From assembly GCF_000518645.1 (NCBI RefSeq), contig NZ_JADZ01000005.1:337704-401703 (forward strand): a stretch of 64,000 nucleotides of DNA, read 5' to 3'. The position numbers were made by a program, and so were the translations under genes. Below, in pieces: positions 28,084 through 36,131 of this stretch (position 1 is its first letter; each line of letters begins with the position of its first letter). The notes beneath the pieces are model-generated. The model was not told where the DNA came from. It saw nothing but the letters and a program-made list of their open reading frames with translations, and searched no databases. The DNA comes from Curvibacter gracilis ATCC BAA-807 (GTDB lineage: Bacteria > Pseudomonadota > Gammaproteobacteria > Burkholderiales > Burkholderiaceae_C).

Positions 28084-31000
28084 TTGACACCTCCGACTGA
28101 CTCCGGCACGAGGAAGATTACGGCTACGGGGAAGGTGCGGTCGTTGAGCTTGGCGTAGCGGGCTTCAATGGCCTGTGTTTCCATCCGGCGCTCATCGGGA
28201 ATGCGGGCGAGGCGTGCTTGCAGTGCCGCGATGTCGCGGTGAAGCTGAGTGCGCTCATCCACGGTGAACAGCGAAAGCTGTTCGGGCTGCCGCTCCTTCT
28301 TCAGTTCAGACTGAATGGCCTTTTCCAGATCGTCCAGCACGGTGCCAATGTCGTCGATCTCCTGCTGCTTGCGGGTCTGAAGGGTGTTGGTCAGAAATCG
28401 GAGGCGTTCCTTCGAACGGGCATCGACGGCTTTCAGGATGGCCTCCTGCTGGCGGTCGAAGCGGGCGCGAAGTGCATCGAACAAGGATGGCGCTGCCGTG
28501 ACGGGCTTGGCCTCATCCAGCCATTGCTGTACACGGGTGACGCCTTCTTCGCGCCGGAAGGATTGGTCTCGCAGGTAGCCGCCGGACACCGAAAGTTCTT
28601 CGTGCAGCCGATGGTGGTTGCCGCCGGTGACGACCAGCCGCGAGACGACGACCACGGCAGGGCCATCGATATGCGCGTCGGGCACCGTGCGGACGGTGAC
28701 ACGATGCAGTTTCTTTACGTCGTCCTGCGCCCAGATCTCCGCGCGCAGCAGGCGCAGACACATCTGCACCAAGCGATGATTCAAATGGACGAGCACGACA
28801 TCGTCACGGCCACTGGCGACGGCGTGATCGAAGGTGATGGGCCGTATCCGATGGGTGTGCGGGTGGCGTAGTCCTTCCAGGCATCGAGACCAGGAGCCTG
28901 ACAGTGCAGGCATCCGAAAAAAGCTGCCCGATGGTGCGCCATCAAGTTCGGCGGGTTCCAGCGGCGGGCGGCCCGCCAGCGCGAGGCCGGTCTTCACGGC
29001 CATCAAGACGTGGTCGGGCGTGAGGTGGAAGTCCTGCTGGGTGGTGAGCAAACGCTCGTGCAGCTTGGCGACGCGCTCTTTCAACTCGCGTTCGGCGCGA
29101 ACGAAGTTCTTGGCTCGGGCGATCCGCGCTTCGGCGAGACGGGTGTCCAAATCCCTCAGCGAGCCTTCGATTAGGCCGGACATCTGCGGCGCGATGACCG
29201 GATTGACGCTGCCCATGTCGGCACGCATCGAATCCAGCTTCCGCAAGGCGCGCAAGATGTCCTCGCCATGGCCGCCGACCGACGCGCCACCCGCGTCGCC
29301 GCCATCGACCGGGTGCCAGATCAGCACTTCCTTTTCGCGCTGGCCGTGGCGGTCGATACGCCCGTTGCGCTGCTCCATCACGTTGGGGTTGTAGGGAATC
29401 TCCAGGTGGATGAGCCGATTGCAGTGGTTCTGCAGGTCGATGCCTTCCGACGCTGCGTCGGTGGCGAGCAGGATGCGAACGGGAGAATCTTGCGGCGAGG
29501 CTTGGAACGCCGCCTTGATCGGCTCCCGCTCTTCTTGCGAGAGTCCCCCATGGAGCTGGGCGAGGCGTTCACCGCCGAAACCGTGACTGGCGAGGATTTG
29601 ATGTATCCACTGATGCGTGGTGCGGTACTCGGTGAACAGGATCACCCGGCGGTCGTTCCACTGACCGTCCGGTTTGAGGTTGGCCGTGAGCCAGTCGAGG
29701 ATGGCCTTGGCCTTCGAGTCGGCCTGATTCCGGGCGCGTTGCGCCCATGCCTTCAGTTCGTCCAACATTCCACGCTGCTCCGCCGTCAGTGGCGAGGCAC
29801 GGCGTGTCGCTTCCTCGACGGCTTCGGCTTGGGCGTTCTCGACCTCCCGATCGTCGGCGTAGTCCTCGTCGGCTTTCAGAATGGCCTTGTACAGAATGCG
29901 ATCGGCCATCGTATCCGGCTTCGCGGGCCGAGCTTCGGACAGCGATGCGATGTGCTTCTCAATCGTGGATGCGAATGCCGCTGGCGACGAGAGTAGGCGC
30001 TTCTTGAGGAGGCGGTTCACGAAGGCGGTGCCGAAACCGTTGCCAGCTTTCCCCGCGTCCTTCTCGCGGCTGACACAGTAATCGTCCAGCTTGCGATGAA
30101 TCTCGCGCTCTTCCGCCGTGTACGGAACTTCGAGCGCCTGCAAGGTACGGCGGGCATACAAAGGGTTGCCCTCCGCATCGACCAGATCGCTCTTCAGGCG
30201 ACGGATCATCACCTGACTCAGGCGCTTCTCGTCGGGGAGGATGTTGCGCGCGAAACGCTGGTCGTCGAGCAGTTCCAACAGCGAGGTGAACGATTCGGTG
30301 TAGCCGTTGTGAGGCGTGGCAGTCAGGAACAGGCGATGCTGGAAGTGTGGGCCAATGGCGCGGACGAAACGCGTGCGCTGACTCTCCAGCGCGTAATGCG
30401 CGCCTGCGGCGGGCGCGACGTTGTGCGCCTCATCCACGACCAGCAGGTCGAACTTGCGGGGGTGGCCGACATGCGGAGGGATCACGTCGCGCATGGCACG
30501 CAGGCCTTCGCCGCCTTTGGCCCAATCCATCGACGTGATGAGGCGCGGATGCGACGTCCACGGGTTGGCGTGAATGCCGCGCTCGCGCCGCAACTGCTTG
30601 ATGTAGTCGGTGTCCACCACGCGGAAGTCTAGGCCGAACTTCTCCAGCATCTCGACTCGCCACTTCTCCTGAAGCGACGCTGGGCAGACGATCAGGACTG
30701 TGCGCGCGCGATGCCGCAGTAGCAATTCCTGGATGACCAGCCCGGCTTCGATGGTCTTGCCCAGGCCGACATCGTCGGCAATGAGCAGATTGACGCGAGC
30801 CATGTCGATGGCGCGCACCAGAGGATCGAGTTGGAAGTCCTCAATGCTGACGCCGCTACGGAACGGCGCTTGGAGAAATCCCCGATCGGCATTGGTGGCC
30901 GCACCCCATCGCACGGCGTCGAGGAACGCGTCGAGTGTGTCGGAGTCGTCCTGCCCCGCGACCGAAGGCAGTCCAGCCCGCTCAATGACCTGAGCGCCCG

Positions 31001-31208
31001 GCTCAATCTCCCAGATGACTTGAAGTTCTTCGCCGAGACCGTCCTCGTCAATCGACGACAGCGTCACGCAGTGTTGAGGCGTACCGGTATCGAGTCCGGC
31101 GACATCTATGTCGGCTACGACCCACTGACGGCGGCGCACTTCGACGAGTTGCCCTGGCTCGGGGCGAGCGCGATAAGCGTGTAACCCATGTTCCGTCTTG
31201 ACGCTCAT
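28080..31208 (-). CDS. drmD: DISARM SNF2-like helicase DrmD
   Basis: This 1042-aa SNF2/RapA-type ATPase shows motif I IADDVGLGKTIEAG (about residue 146), motif II VVDEAHNVAP (about 258), a SAT-like LTATPHNGYTE, and C-terminal motifs V-VI ATDAASEGIDLQ and QRNGRIDRHGQ (about 580-615). It is the signature helicase of class 1 DISARM and probably moves along incoming DNA or remodels bound protein. ATG 31208 has GGGAGAAG about 9 bases upstream. It is separated by 183 bp from the cytosine methylase gene, the only sizeable gap in the locus, so it may have its own promoter there. Confidence 0.92.
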   Translation of the reverse strand: MSVKTEHGLHAYRARPEPGQLVEVRRRQWVVADIDVAGLDTGTPQHCVTLSSIDEDGLGEELQVIWEIEPGAQVIERAGLPSVAGQDDSDTLDAFLDAVRWGAATNADRGFLQAPFRSGVSIEDFQLDPLVRAIDMARVNLLIADDVGLGKTIEAGLVIQELLLRHRARTVLIVCPASLQEKWRVEMLEKFGLDFRVVDTDYIKQLRRERGIHANPWTSHPRLITSMDWAKGGEGLRAMRDVIPPHVGHPRKFDLLVVDEAHNVAPAAGAHYALESQRTRFVRAIGPHFQHRLFLTATPHNGYTESFTSLLELLDDQRFARNILPDEKRLSQVMIRRLKSDLVDAEGNPLYARRTLQALEVPYTAEEREIHRKLDDYCVSREKDAGKAGNGFGTAFVNRLLKKRLLSSPAAFASTIEKHIASLSEARPAKPDTMADRILYKAILKADEDYADDREVENAQAEAVEEATRRASPLTAEQRGMLDELKAWAQRARNQADSKAKAILDWLTANLKPDGQWNDRRVILFTEYRTTHQWIHQILASHGFGGERLAQLHGGLSQEEREPIKAAFQASPQDSPVRILLATDAASEGIDLQNHCNRLIHLEIPYNPNVMEQRNGRIDRHGQREKEVLIWHPVDGGDAGGASVGGHGEDILRALRKLDSMRADMGSVNPVIAPQMSGLIEGSLRDLDTRLAEARIARAKNFVRAERELKERVAKLHERLLTTQQDFHLTPDHVLMAVKTGLALAGRPPLEPAELDGAPSGSFFRMPALSGSWSRCLEGLRHPHTHRIRPITFDHAVASGRDDVVLVHLNHRLVQMCLRLLRAEIWAQDDVKKLHRVTVRTVPDAHIDGPAVVVVSRLVVTGGNHHRLHEELSVSGGYLRDQSFRREEGVTRVQQWLDEAKPVTAAPSLFDALRARFDRQQEAILKAVDARSKERLRFLTNTLQTRKQQEIDDIGTVLDDLEKAIQSELKKERQPEQLSLFTVDERTQLHRDIAALQARLARIPDERRMETQAIEARYAKLNDRTFPVAVIFLVPESVGGVK

Positions 31209-31293
31209 TTAGAGGTCTTCTCCCATTTATGCGTTTTGGTTCTAGTTTGCCATAGGGCCACGCCCGTCCGACGCTACAAAGTGAACGAAGGAA

Positions 31294-31306
31294 CCCGTCA
31301 GACGGG
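31294..31306. promoter_or_regulatory. 13-bp palindrome between dcm-type gene and drmD
   Basis: CCCGTC-A-GACGGG is a perfect inverted repeat in the 183-bp gap upstream of drmD. It may be a protein-binding operator or a weak hairpin. No clear promoter elements could be assigned around it. Confidence 0.3.
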
Positions 31307-31391
31307 AATCCGAACCATCTACGCTACGGAGACTACTGCCATCAGACGACCTGTGTTTGATAGCCGGCAGTCCGAAGACATTTCCAACGAC

Positions 31392-32441
31392 TTACCGGGC
31401 CGCAAACAAAGACAGATGTTGGTTGATGCTTCGAGCAATGGCACGACCGAGATCAACCGGAACCGCGTTGCCAATCAACCGACCGAGCACCTTGAAACTC
31501 ACTTCTCCATCTTGCGGGATGAACGCATAGTCGCGTGGAAAACTCTGCAAGATCGCCGCCTCCCGCAGAGAGATTGCTCGATCCTGCTCGGGGTGGCCGA
31601 AGCGCCCATTGCCGAAGCCGTAGCATTGGGTCGTCATTGTCGGCGCGGGCTTGTCCCATTCCATGCGTCCGTAAACACCCGGATACGTTCGCCCGCTTTC
31701 GGCTTGATGGCACTTAGCTACCAAGTCCTTGGGCCAGTCGCGCCAAGTGCCGCCGGGCTTAGAAACTTTGATGCGTTTGAGGTTCTTCTCAGACAAGGTC
31801 GAGGTGACATGCAATTTGTCTCGCGGGGCAGATTCGCCGGCACTGAGAGGTCGCAAACGACCGATGGCCTGCTTCACGGTTTTCGGCTTCTCGTGGGTCG
31901 GCGCGATCATCTGAATGTCTCCGTGCTTGGAGGCGAGTAGAACCATCCGTCGTCGCATCTGCGGCACGCCATAACGGGAGCTATCGACGACGTCGTACCA
32001 AACTTTGTAGCCTAGTCGCTCCAACGTATCCACGAAATCGTGAAACACCTCGTGCTTGGCGACGGTCGGCACATTCTCCATCGTGATGACGTCCGGCAGG
32101 GAGCCTTGGGCGAGACGCGCGAACTGATACAGAAGGCCCCACTTGCCGTCCTTCCCATCCAATTCGTAACGCTGGGCGTAGGTCGAAAAAGGTTGGCAAG
32201 GCGCACAGCCCGCCAAAATGGTCAAGTCCGCGTCACCAAACAGCTCATTAAGTTCATTGGTCGTGACCTTGCTGATGTCACGTTCGAGGAATCGGGCACC
32301 ACCATTGTTTGCCGTGTATGGGAAGTGGCAGGCGGGATCGAGATCAATGCCTGCGACGACGGGAAGCCCCTCTAATTTGAAGCCATGCGTCAACCCACCC
32401 GCGCCGCAGAATAGATCGACACAAGCAATATTTTTCTTCAT
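31392..32441 (-). CDS. C5-cytosine DNA methyltransferase
   Basis: This 349-aa enzyme transfers a methyl group from SAM to cytosine C5. The canonical motifs are in order: I DLFCGAGGLTHGF (residues 9-21), IV GCAPCQPFS with the catalytic Cys, VI ENVP, VIII QMRRRMVLLAS, and X GRLIGNAVPVDLG. The target recognition region lies between VIII and IX (about 190-260). It is first in the defence operon, where class 2 DISARM uses a cytosine methylase (drmMII) but class 1 does not. It could mark self DNA for DrmA/DrmB or simply be a linked methylase. It cannot share sites with the AspBHI-like nuclease. No vsr gene is near. Confidence 0.92.
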   Translation of the reverse strand: MKKNIACVDLFCGAGGLTHGFKLEGLPVVAGIDLDPACHFPYTANNGGARFLERDISKVTTNELNELFGDADLTILAGCAPCQPFSTYAQRYELDGKDGKWGLLYQFARLAQGSLPDVITMENVPTVAKHEVFHDFVDTLERLGYKVWYDVVDSSRYGVPQMRRRMVLLASKHGDIQMIAPTHEKPKTVKQAIGRLRPLSAGESAPRDKLHVTSTLSEKNLKRIKVSKPGGTWRDWPKDLVAKCHQAESGRTYPGVYGRMEWDKPAPTMTTQCYGFGNGRFGHPEQDRAISLREAAILQSFPRDYAFIPQDGEVSFKVLGRLIGNAVPVDLGRAIARSINQHLSLFAAR

Positions 32442-32604
32442 GTCAACTCTCTTGTTTTCGTTTAGAACGCTGCATGAGAAGGCGGTCGAAACCGACAGAA
32501 GCCAAGTTTTTCATAACTTTTATCGACATTCGTTTTCCGCTGCACCACCTGAGCGCCCCCCGGCGACTTCTTCGGTTTCGAATTTTGTAAGTCGGCCGAT
32601 TCGA

Positions 32605-32861
32605 TTGGCAGACATATTCCAGACCCCGCGAGGCTGGGCGCTGATCGACCACAAATCCAACCCAGGCAACGGCGCCCGCGATGTGACCCTGGCCCAGGAG
32701 CGCTGCCCCAACTGGGCCGCCTACGCCCAGGCTCTGCAAGCCACGGGCCTACCAGTGCGAGAGCAGGATTGTACTTACCGGTGGGGGCACAGGTATTACA
32801 GGTGCAACCTGGGTTAATTGGCATGATCTGGCAAGCCATAGTCTTGCCCTTTTACTCTTGA
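32605..32861 (+). pseudogene. Remnant of a UvrD/AddA-type helicase-nuclease C-terminus
   Basis: The frame reads LADIFQTPRGWALIDHKSNP and continues AAYAQALQATGLPV, the end of the PD-(D/E)xK nuclease domain found in UvrD/AddA-type exonucleases. Near 32768 the frame is lost, and the next frame continues the family pattern as LYLPVGAQVLQVQPG to a stop at 32859-32861. Only about 85 codons remain, with a frameshift and no start. It is a decayed fragment upstream of the defence operon and on the opposite strand, a relic of an earlier island gene. Confidence 0.7.
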
Positions 32862-32971
32862 TGCAACCTGTGCAGTCCAAAAGTCTTCAGGGTACAAAAC
32901 TGCCATTTTTGCCAGCGACCCCGATGGGAGCATGCGAGATCAAAACAGAAGACGAGCCGCCCTGGGGCAGC

Positions 32972-33184
32972 TCATGCTGGCAATTTTCGGGCTGCGCCTA
33001 CAGCGTCAAATCCCTGTTTGCGACCTGCCATCACCGCAACATCGGGCAGATTTTGTGCCGCACTGGTGATCTGCTTAGCCTTGGCAGGCGAGTAGGCGAC
33101 CTTAGACATCGCGCTACGTGCACGGGCCATGGCGACGTCAGAAATCGACATCACCGGCTTAGGCAAAGTTTGAGCGTGCTTCAT
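32972..33184 (-). CDS. Small protein following the GNAT-like gene
   Basis: This 70-aa basic protein (MKHAQTLPKPVMSISDVAMA to AARKLPA) shares one base with the stop of the upstream gene (TGATG), so the two form a coupled pair. ATG 33184 was preferred over a GTG at 33187. It has no ribbon-helix-helix signature that would make it a classical antitoxin of a GNAT toxin. Function unknown. Confidence 0.55.
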   Translation of the reverse strand: MKHAQTLPKPVMSISDVAMARARSAMSKVAYSPAKAKQITSAAQNLPDVAVMAGRKQGFDAVGAARKLPA

Positions 33185-33729
33185 CACTGTACTTTCTTGA
33201 AGAGGTATGGTACCGCGTCACCGTCTGACTGTCGAGTGAGACCGAAGTTCTGCTCATAGAACTCGATCAAGATAGGATCAGGGTCGCAGACTCGCACCTC
33301 TGCGAGTTCAAAGTAGGCGGCAAGGGCTTCCGCATACTGAATAGCAATCCGTGCGGCGCTGCCCTTTAGGGCGATGGCATCCAGCTTACGCTCCAAATAT
33401 TCGATGCTGACACAACCTGCCTCAATACTGATCGTGCCGTAGCAGACAGCCCCAAAGTCTCCCCCAACGGACACGGCAAACATCCATGCCGCCTTCTGAC
33501 GCTTGACGCGCTTGTGGAACAGGGTTTCCCAGTCCCATTCCACCCACCGCTCCGGGTCCTGGGGATGAAAAACTTGCCCAAGCTGCCTTGCCAGCGGTGC
33601 GTCAACCATGTTCAGCTGCAAGATGGGATCCGGAAACTCGCTAGCAAGCTGTTCATTCATCACCGCCAGAGTCGCGAAGCATGCCTCCTTCAGGCTTTGC
33701 CAGCTGTGTATCTCATTGTCGTCTGTCAT
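33184..33729 (-). CDS. GNAT-like acetyltransferase
   Basis: This 181-aa protein's second half has the look of a GNAT fold: a beta strand (GTISIEAGCVSIEYLE), a helix (GSAARIAIQYAEALAAYF), then LAEVRVCDPDPILIEFYEQNFGL, which matches the strand-loop-helix end of GNAT enzymes. The acetyl-CoA loop (Q/RxxGxG/A) is not clear, so activity is uncertain. It is followed by the coupled 70-aa gene. As the last gene pair before attR it is island cargo and might be a toxin-like or modifying module. Confidence 0.6.
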   Translation of the reverse strand: MTDDNEIHSWQSLKEACFATLAVMNEQLASEFPDPILQLNMVDAPLARQLGQVFHPQDPERWVEWDWETLFHKRVKRQKAAWMFAVSVGGDFGAVCYGTISIEAGCVSIEYLERKLDAIALKGSAARIAIQYAEALAAYFELAEVRVCDPDPILIEFYEQNFGLTRQSDGDAVPYLFKKVQ

Positions 33730-33831
33730 TCAAAGCTTCTCGTACCTGTCCGAACTGGATCGAGGGTACACGACAGACCACCCAAAACCCATCCTCCACC
33801 GCCGATTCGAGTGCAATTCAGGGATTCAAAC

Positions 33832-33852
33832 TGGTACACTGAACTGGTACAC
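33832..33852 (+). repeat. Paired TGGTACAC motifs inside the right end
   Basis: TGGTACAC occurs at 33832-33839 and 33845-33852, the same 13-bp period as the left pair at 160-180 and at a similar distance from its att core (about 65 bp). This supports recombinase or excisionase binding at both ends. Confidence 0.6.
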
Positions 33853-33918
33853 TTCGCACTCGTTTAAATTCAATAACCTGTTGTTTTTATTGAATTTTCC
33901 AAAAACAACACAGTCTCC

Positions 33919-33932
33919 CGCCCTCTCCGCCA
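33919..33932. repeat. Right attachment site (attR core), tRNA-Ser 3' remnant
   Basis: This is identical to 82-95. Here two more bases fit tRNA-Ser (CCCGCCCTCTCCGCCA, T-stem plus acceptor end), but no T-loop precedes them, so it is the displaced 3' end of the target tRNA. The native terminator follows 5 bp later. Confidence 0.8.
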
Positions 33933-33937
33933 AATGC

Positions 33938-33971
33938 AAACCCAAGTGACTCACGTCACTTGGGTTTTTTT
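33938..33971 (+). terminator. Perfect rho-independent terminator after attR
   Basis: A 13-bp perfect stem (33938-33950 with 33955-33967, TCAC loop) is followed by a T-run to 33971. By position it is the original terminator of the tRNA-Ser gene and marks the return to chromosome. Confidence 0.9.
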
Positions 33972-34080
33972 GTGGGCAAACACATCCAAGGTGCAGCTCC
34001 GCACACGGCGCCCCCATCAGGCCATCTCGCCAAAAGGGCCACAGGCGCAGATGCCTGGCCGGCCGCTTCCGCGGCCCTCA

Positions 34081-35757
34081 TCAACTCGCGCACTCTTGGA
34101 GGTGCATTGCCTCCTGTCCTTGTGCGCGCTCGTGTGTCTCGAGTTGGGGCAGGCCACTGGCCAGGCGGACCAGCCAGTCGGGCACCTCCTCGGCAGGCAT
34201 GGCCTTGGCAAACAGGTAGCCCTGCAGCTTGCGCAGGCCGATCTCACGCACCACGTCCAGCTCTTGTGGGGTTTCTATGCCTTCGGCCGTGACCTCCAGG
34301 TCGAAATCACGGGCAATCGCCAACACATGGCTCAGCAGGCGCTGACGCCGCGAATCCACCAGCAGGTTTCGCACAAACAGCCGATCGCATTTGATGCCCC
34401 GAATGGGCAGATCGGCCAACATGGCCAGCGACGAATAGCCGGCACCAAAATCGTCCATGACCACCGCGATGCCGACCCCGGCCAGTGCCCGCATGGCCTC
34501 CAGCATGGGGGCGCCGCTGGCAATGATGGCGTGCTCGGTCAACTCCAGGGTGAGCTGAACGGCGTCCACCCGGTGGGCCGCCAAGGTCTGCGCAAGCCAG
34601 TGGTTGAAACCGGGCTCCATCAGCGTGGTCGGAGACAGGTTCACTGACACCCTCAGGCCAGGCAGACCGGCGCGGGCCCACCTTTCCATCTGCCCGATCG
34701 CCTGCTCGAGAATCAGGCGATCCACCAGCGTCGTCTTGCCCTGCAACTCGCACACCAGCAAAAAGACCTCGGGGTTGAGGCGCCCGAGCACCGGGTGCTG
34801 CAGACGCAGCAAGGCCTCAAAAGCCGGTGGCTGCCCCTTGTCCAATGGCACGATGGGTTGGAAATGCAAGACCAGTTGCTGTGCCGTGAGCAACTCCGGC
34901 AGGTGATCGGCAATCAAGGCCATCTGCACATCGTGCTGCGGGTTGGCCTCGGGCGTCACCACCCGCATCATCGACAGGCCTTGCCGCAGGCGCAACTGCA
35001 GCCCCTGATCCAGACGCAGATTGCCCATGTGCTCCAGCGCCACCACCAGGGCAAACAAGGCCACCACCCCGATCGCGCCTGCCTGGCTGCCACCCGCCAC
35101 GGCCGGCACCACGGGCGGAAAGGCGTTGATCAACAGGCAATGCAAGGCCACGATGACCAAGCCCCCCATCAACACATCGGGCCAGCGCTGCACGACATGG
35201 CGGCGGATCAGCAAGCGCCTTTTGGCGACGCGGTGGCGAATGGACAAGCCCACGGTCAGGCACACCGCCACACCGATGGAGGCCAGCAGCGGACCGATCT
35301 CAACCTGCTGCAGGCTGGCGCCATAGCTCATGGCCAGCACGAAGTGCCCGGACAGCATGCCCAGGGCCATGAAGGAGCCCGCCACGGCCGTGCGCCGGCG
35401 GCTCACGCCGGAGCTGAGCTCCGGCAACGTCAGCCGGGCGCTGGCAATCATCACCAGCAAGGCCAGCAGACCGTCATGCAGACTCGGTGACAAGCCATCC
35501 AGGTGCGGGTACATGAAGAAGCCCCCAATGTCCAAGGCCCAAACGATGCAGCCGATGATCAACGCCGCATGCGAGGCACTCAGACGCCGATTGCCTGGAT
35601 CGACCGACCATGCCGTGTGCTCGACCAGACGATTGCACACATGCACCACCAGCGTCGCGAACACGGCAAAAAACAGCATGGGCAGCAGCGAGGGGTAGCC
35701 CACCACCCGGGGCAGCATCTCCCCCGTCACCCCGTGTAAATAATCATTGACAATCAT
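34081..35757 (-). CDS. Membrane-anchored EAL-domain cyclic-di-GMP phosphodiesterase
   Basis: This 558-aa protein has about seven hydrophobic segments in the first 250 residues and an EAL domain after about residue 300. Catalytic motifs are intact: FEALLRL, VNLSPTTL, ELTEHA, DDFGAGYSSL, IKCDRLF, EGIET and LQGYLF. So it should hydrolyse cyclic-di-GMP. The membrane part is unlike a clean MHYT sensor but has a similar repeat pattern (WALDIGGFF, GHFVLAMSYG) with the His mostly lost. ATG 35757 is preceded by GAGGAATTT, a good ribosome-binding site. It is the first chromosomal gene beyond the island. Confidence 0.88.
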   Translation of the reverse strand: MIVNDYLHGVTGEMLPRVVGYPSLLPMLFFAVFATLVVHVCNRLVEHTAWSVDPGNRRLSASHAALIIGCIVWALDIGGFFMYPHLDGLSPSLHDGLLALLVMIASARLTLPELSSGVSRRRTAVAGSFMALGMLSGHFVLAMSYGASLQQVEIGPLLASIGVAVCLTVGLSIRHRVAKRRLLIRRHVVQRWPDVLMGGLVIVALHCLLINAFPPVVPAVAGGSQAGAIGVVALFALVVALEHMGNLRLDQGLQLRLRQGLSMMRVVTPEANPQHDVQMALIADHLPELLTAQQLVLHFQPIVPLDKGQPPAFEALLRLQHPVLGRLNPEVFLLVCELQGKTTLVDRLILEQAIGQMERWARAGLPGLRVSVNLSPTTLMEPGFNHWLAQTLAAHRVDAVQLTLELTEHAIIASGAPMLEAMRALAGVGIAVVMDDFGAGYSSLAMLADLPIRGIKCDRLFVRNLLVDSRRQRLLSHVLAIARDFDLEVTAEGIETPQELDVVREIGLRKLQGYLFAKAMPAEEVPDWLVRLASGLPQLETHERAQGQEAMHLQECAS

Positions 35758-36131
35758 AAATTCCTCACCCCCAAAGCGCTTCTCAACGGTCGCCAGAGAC
35801 GCCAATTAGAAACTTCAGCGGGCAAAGAAATGATTCGAGTCAAATATTTGACACTTTGTAACATTTAATGTTGCATTTTTGAAACAGGCCGATCGAAGCC
35901 CCTGCGGCACGACCAGAGCACAGACAGCAGCGATCGGCTGCATGCGGTCGAGCTCCGCAGGAGCCTGCACAGGCGCCCCCCTCGGCCTGGGCCCAGGACT
36001 TCACCCGATCGTCAGACCCGCACGGCAACAAGGCTTGCCTCGGCAGACGATAATCAGGGGCTGCACACAACCCGCCCCGCGATGCGTGCAGCTCGACCCC
36101 AACGATCTGGAACGACCCCAAGGACCCCTTC
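35758..36131. promoter_or_regulatory. Divergent intergenic region (EAL gene / ilvD)
   Basis: This 374-bp gap serves two divergent genes. TTGACA at 35848-35853 with a weak -10 17 bp later (35871-35876) is a possible promoter toward ilvD. A perfect 13-bp palindrome AACATT-T-AATGTT (35860-35872) overlaps that spacer and could be an operator. No leader peptide or attenuator typical of ilv genes was found. Confidence 0.35.

Larger units (their letters stand above)
82..33932. mobile_element. Integrated genomic island carrying a composite DISARM defence locus
   Basis: The element is bounded by an identical 14-bp direct repeat (82-95 and 33919-33932), with paired TGGTACAC motifs just inside each end and a tyrosine recombinase beside the left end. 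Genes inside are mostly mobile-element or defence types (integrase, ParB, RadC-like, DISARM); outside the right repeat the genes are core metabolism and signalling. The repeat matches the 3' end of tRNA-Ser, a common integrase target. No relaxase, type IV secretion or replication initiator gene is recognisable, so the element looks integrative but not self-transmissible. Sequence 1-81 is not an intact tRNA, which suggests that a second element sits to the left in tandem; that is inference. Confidence 0.85.

Noticed and set aside
1-33932. Conjugation module of an integrative conjugative element
   Set aside because: ParB, RadC-like and DUF6573-like genes are typical of such elements, but no relaxase, coupling protein or type IV secretion gene was found in the island.
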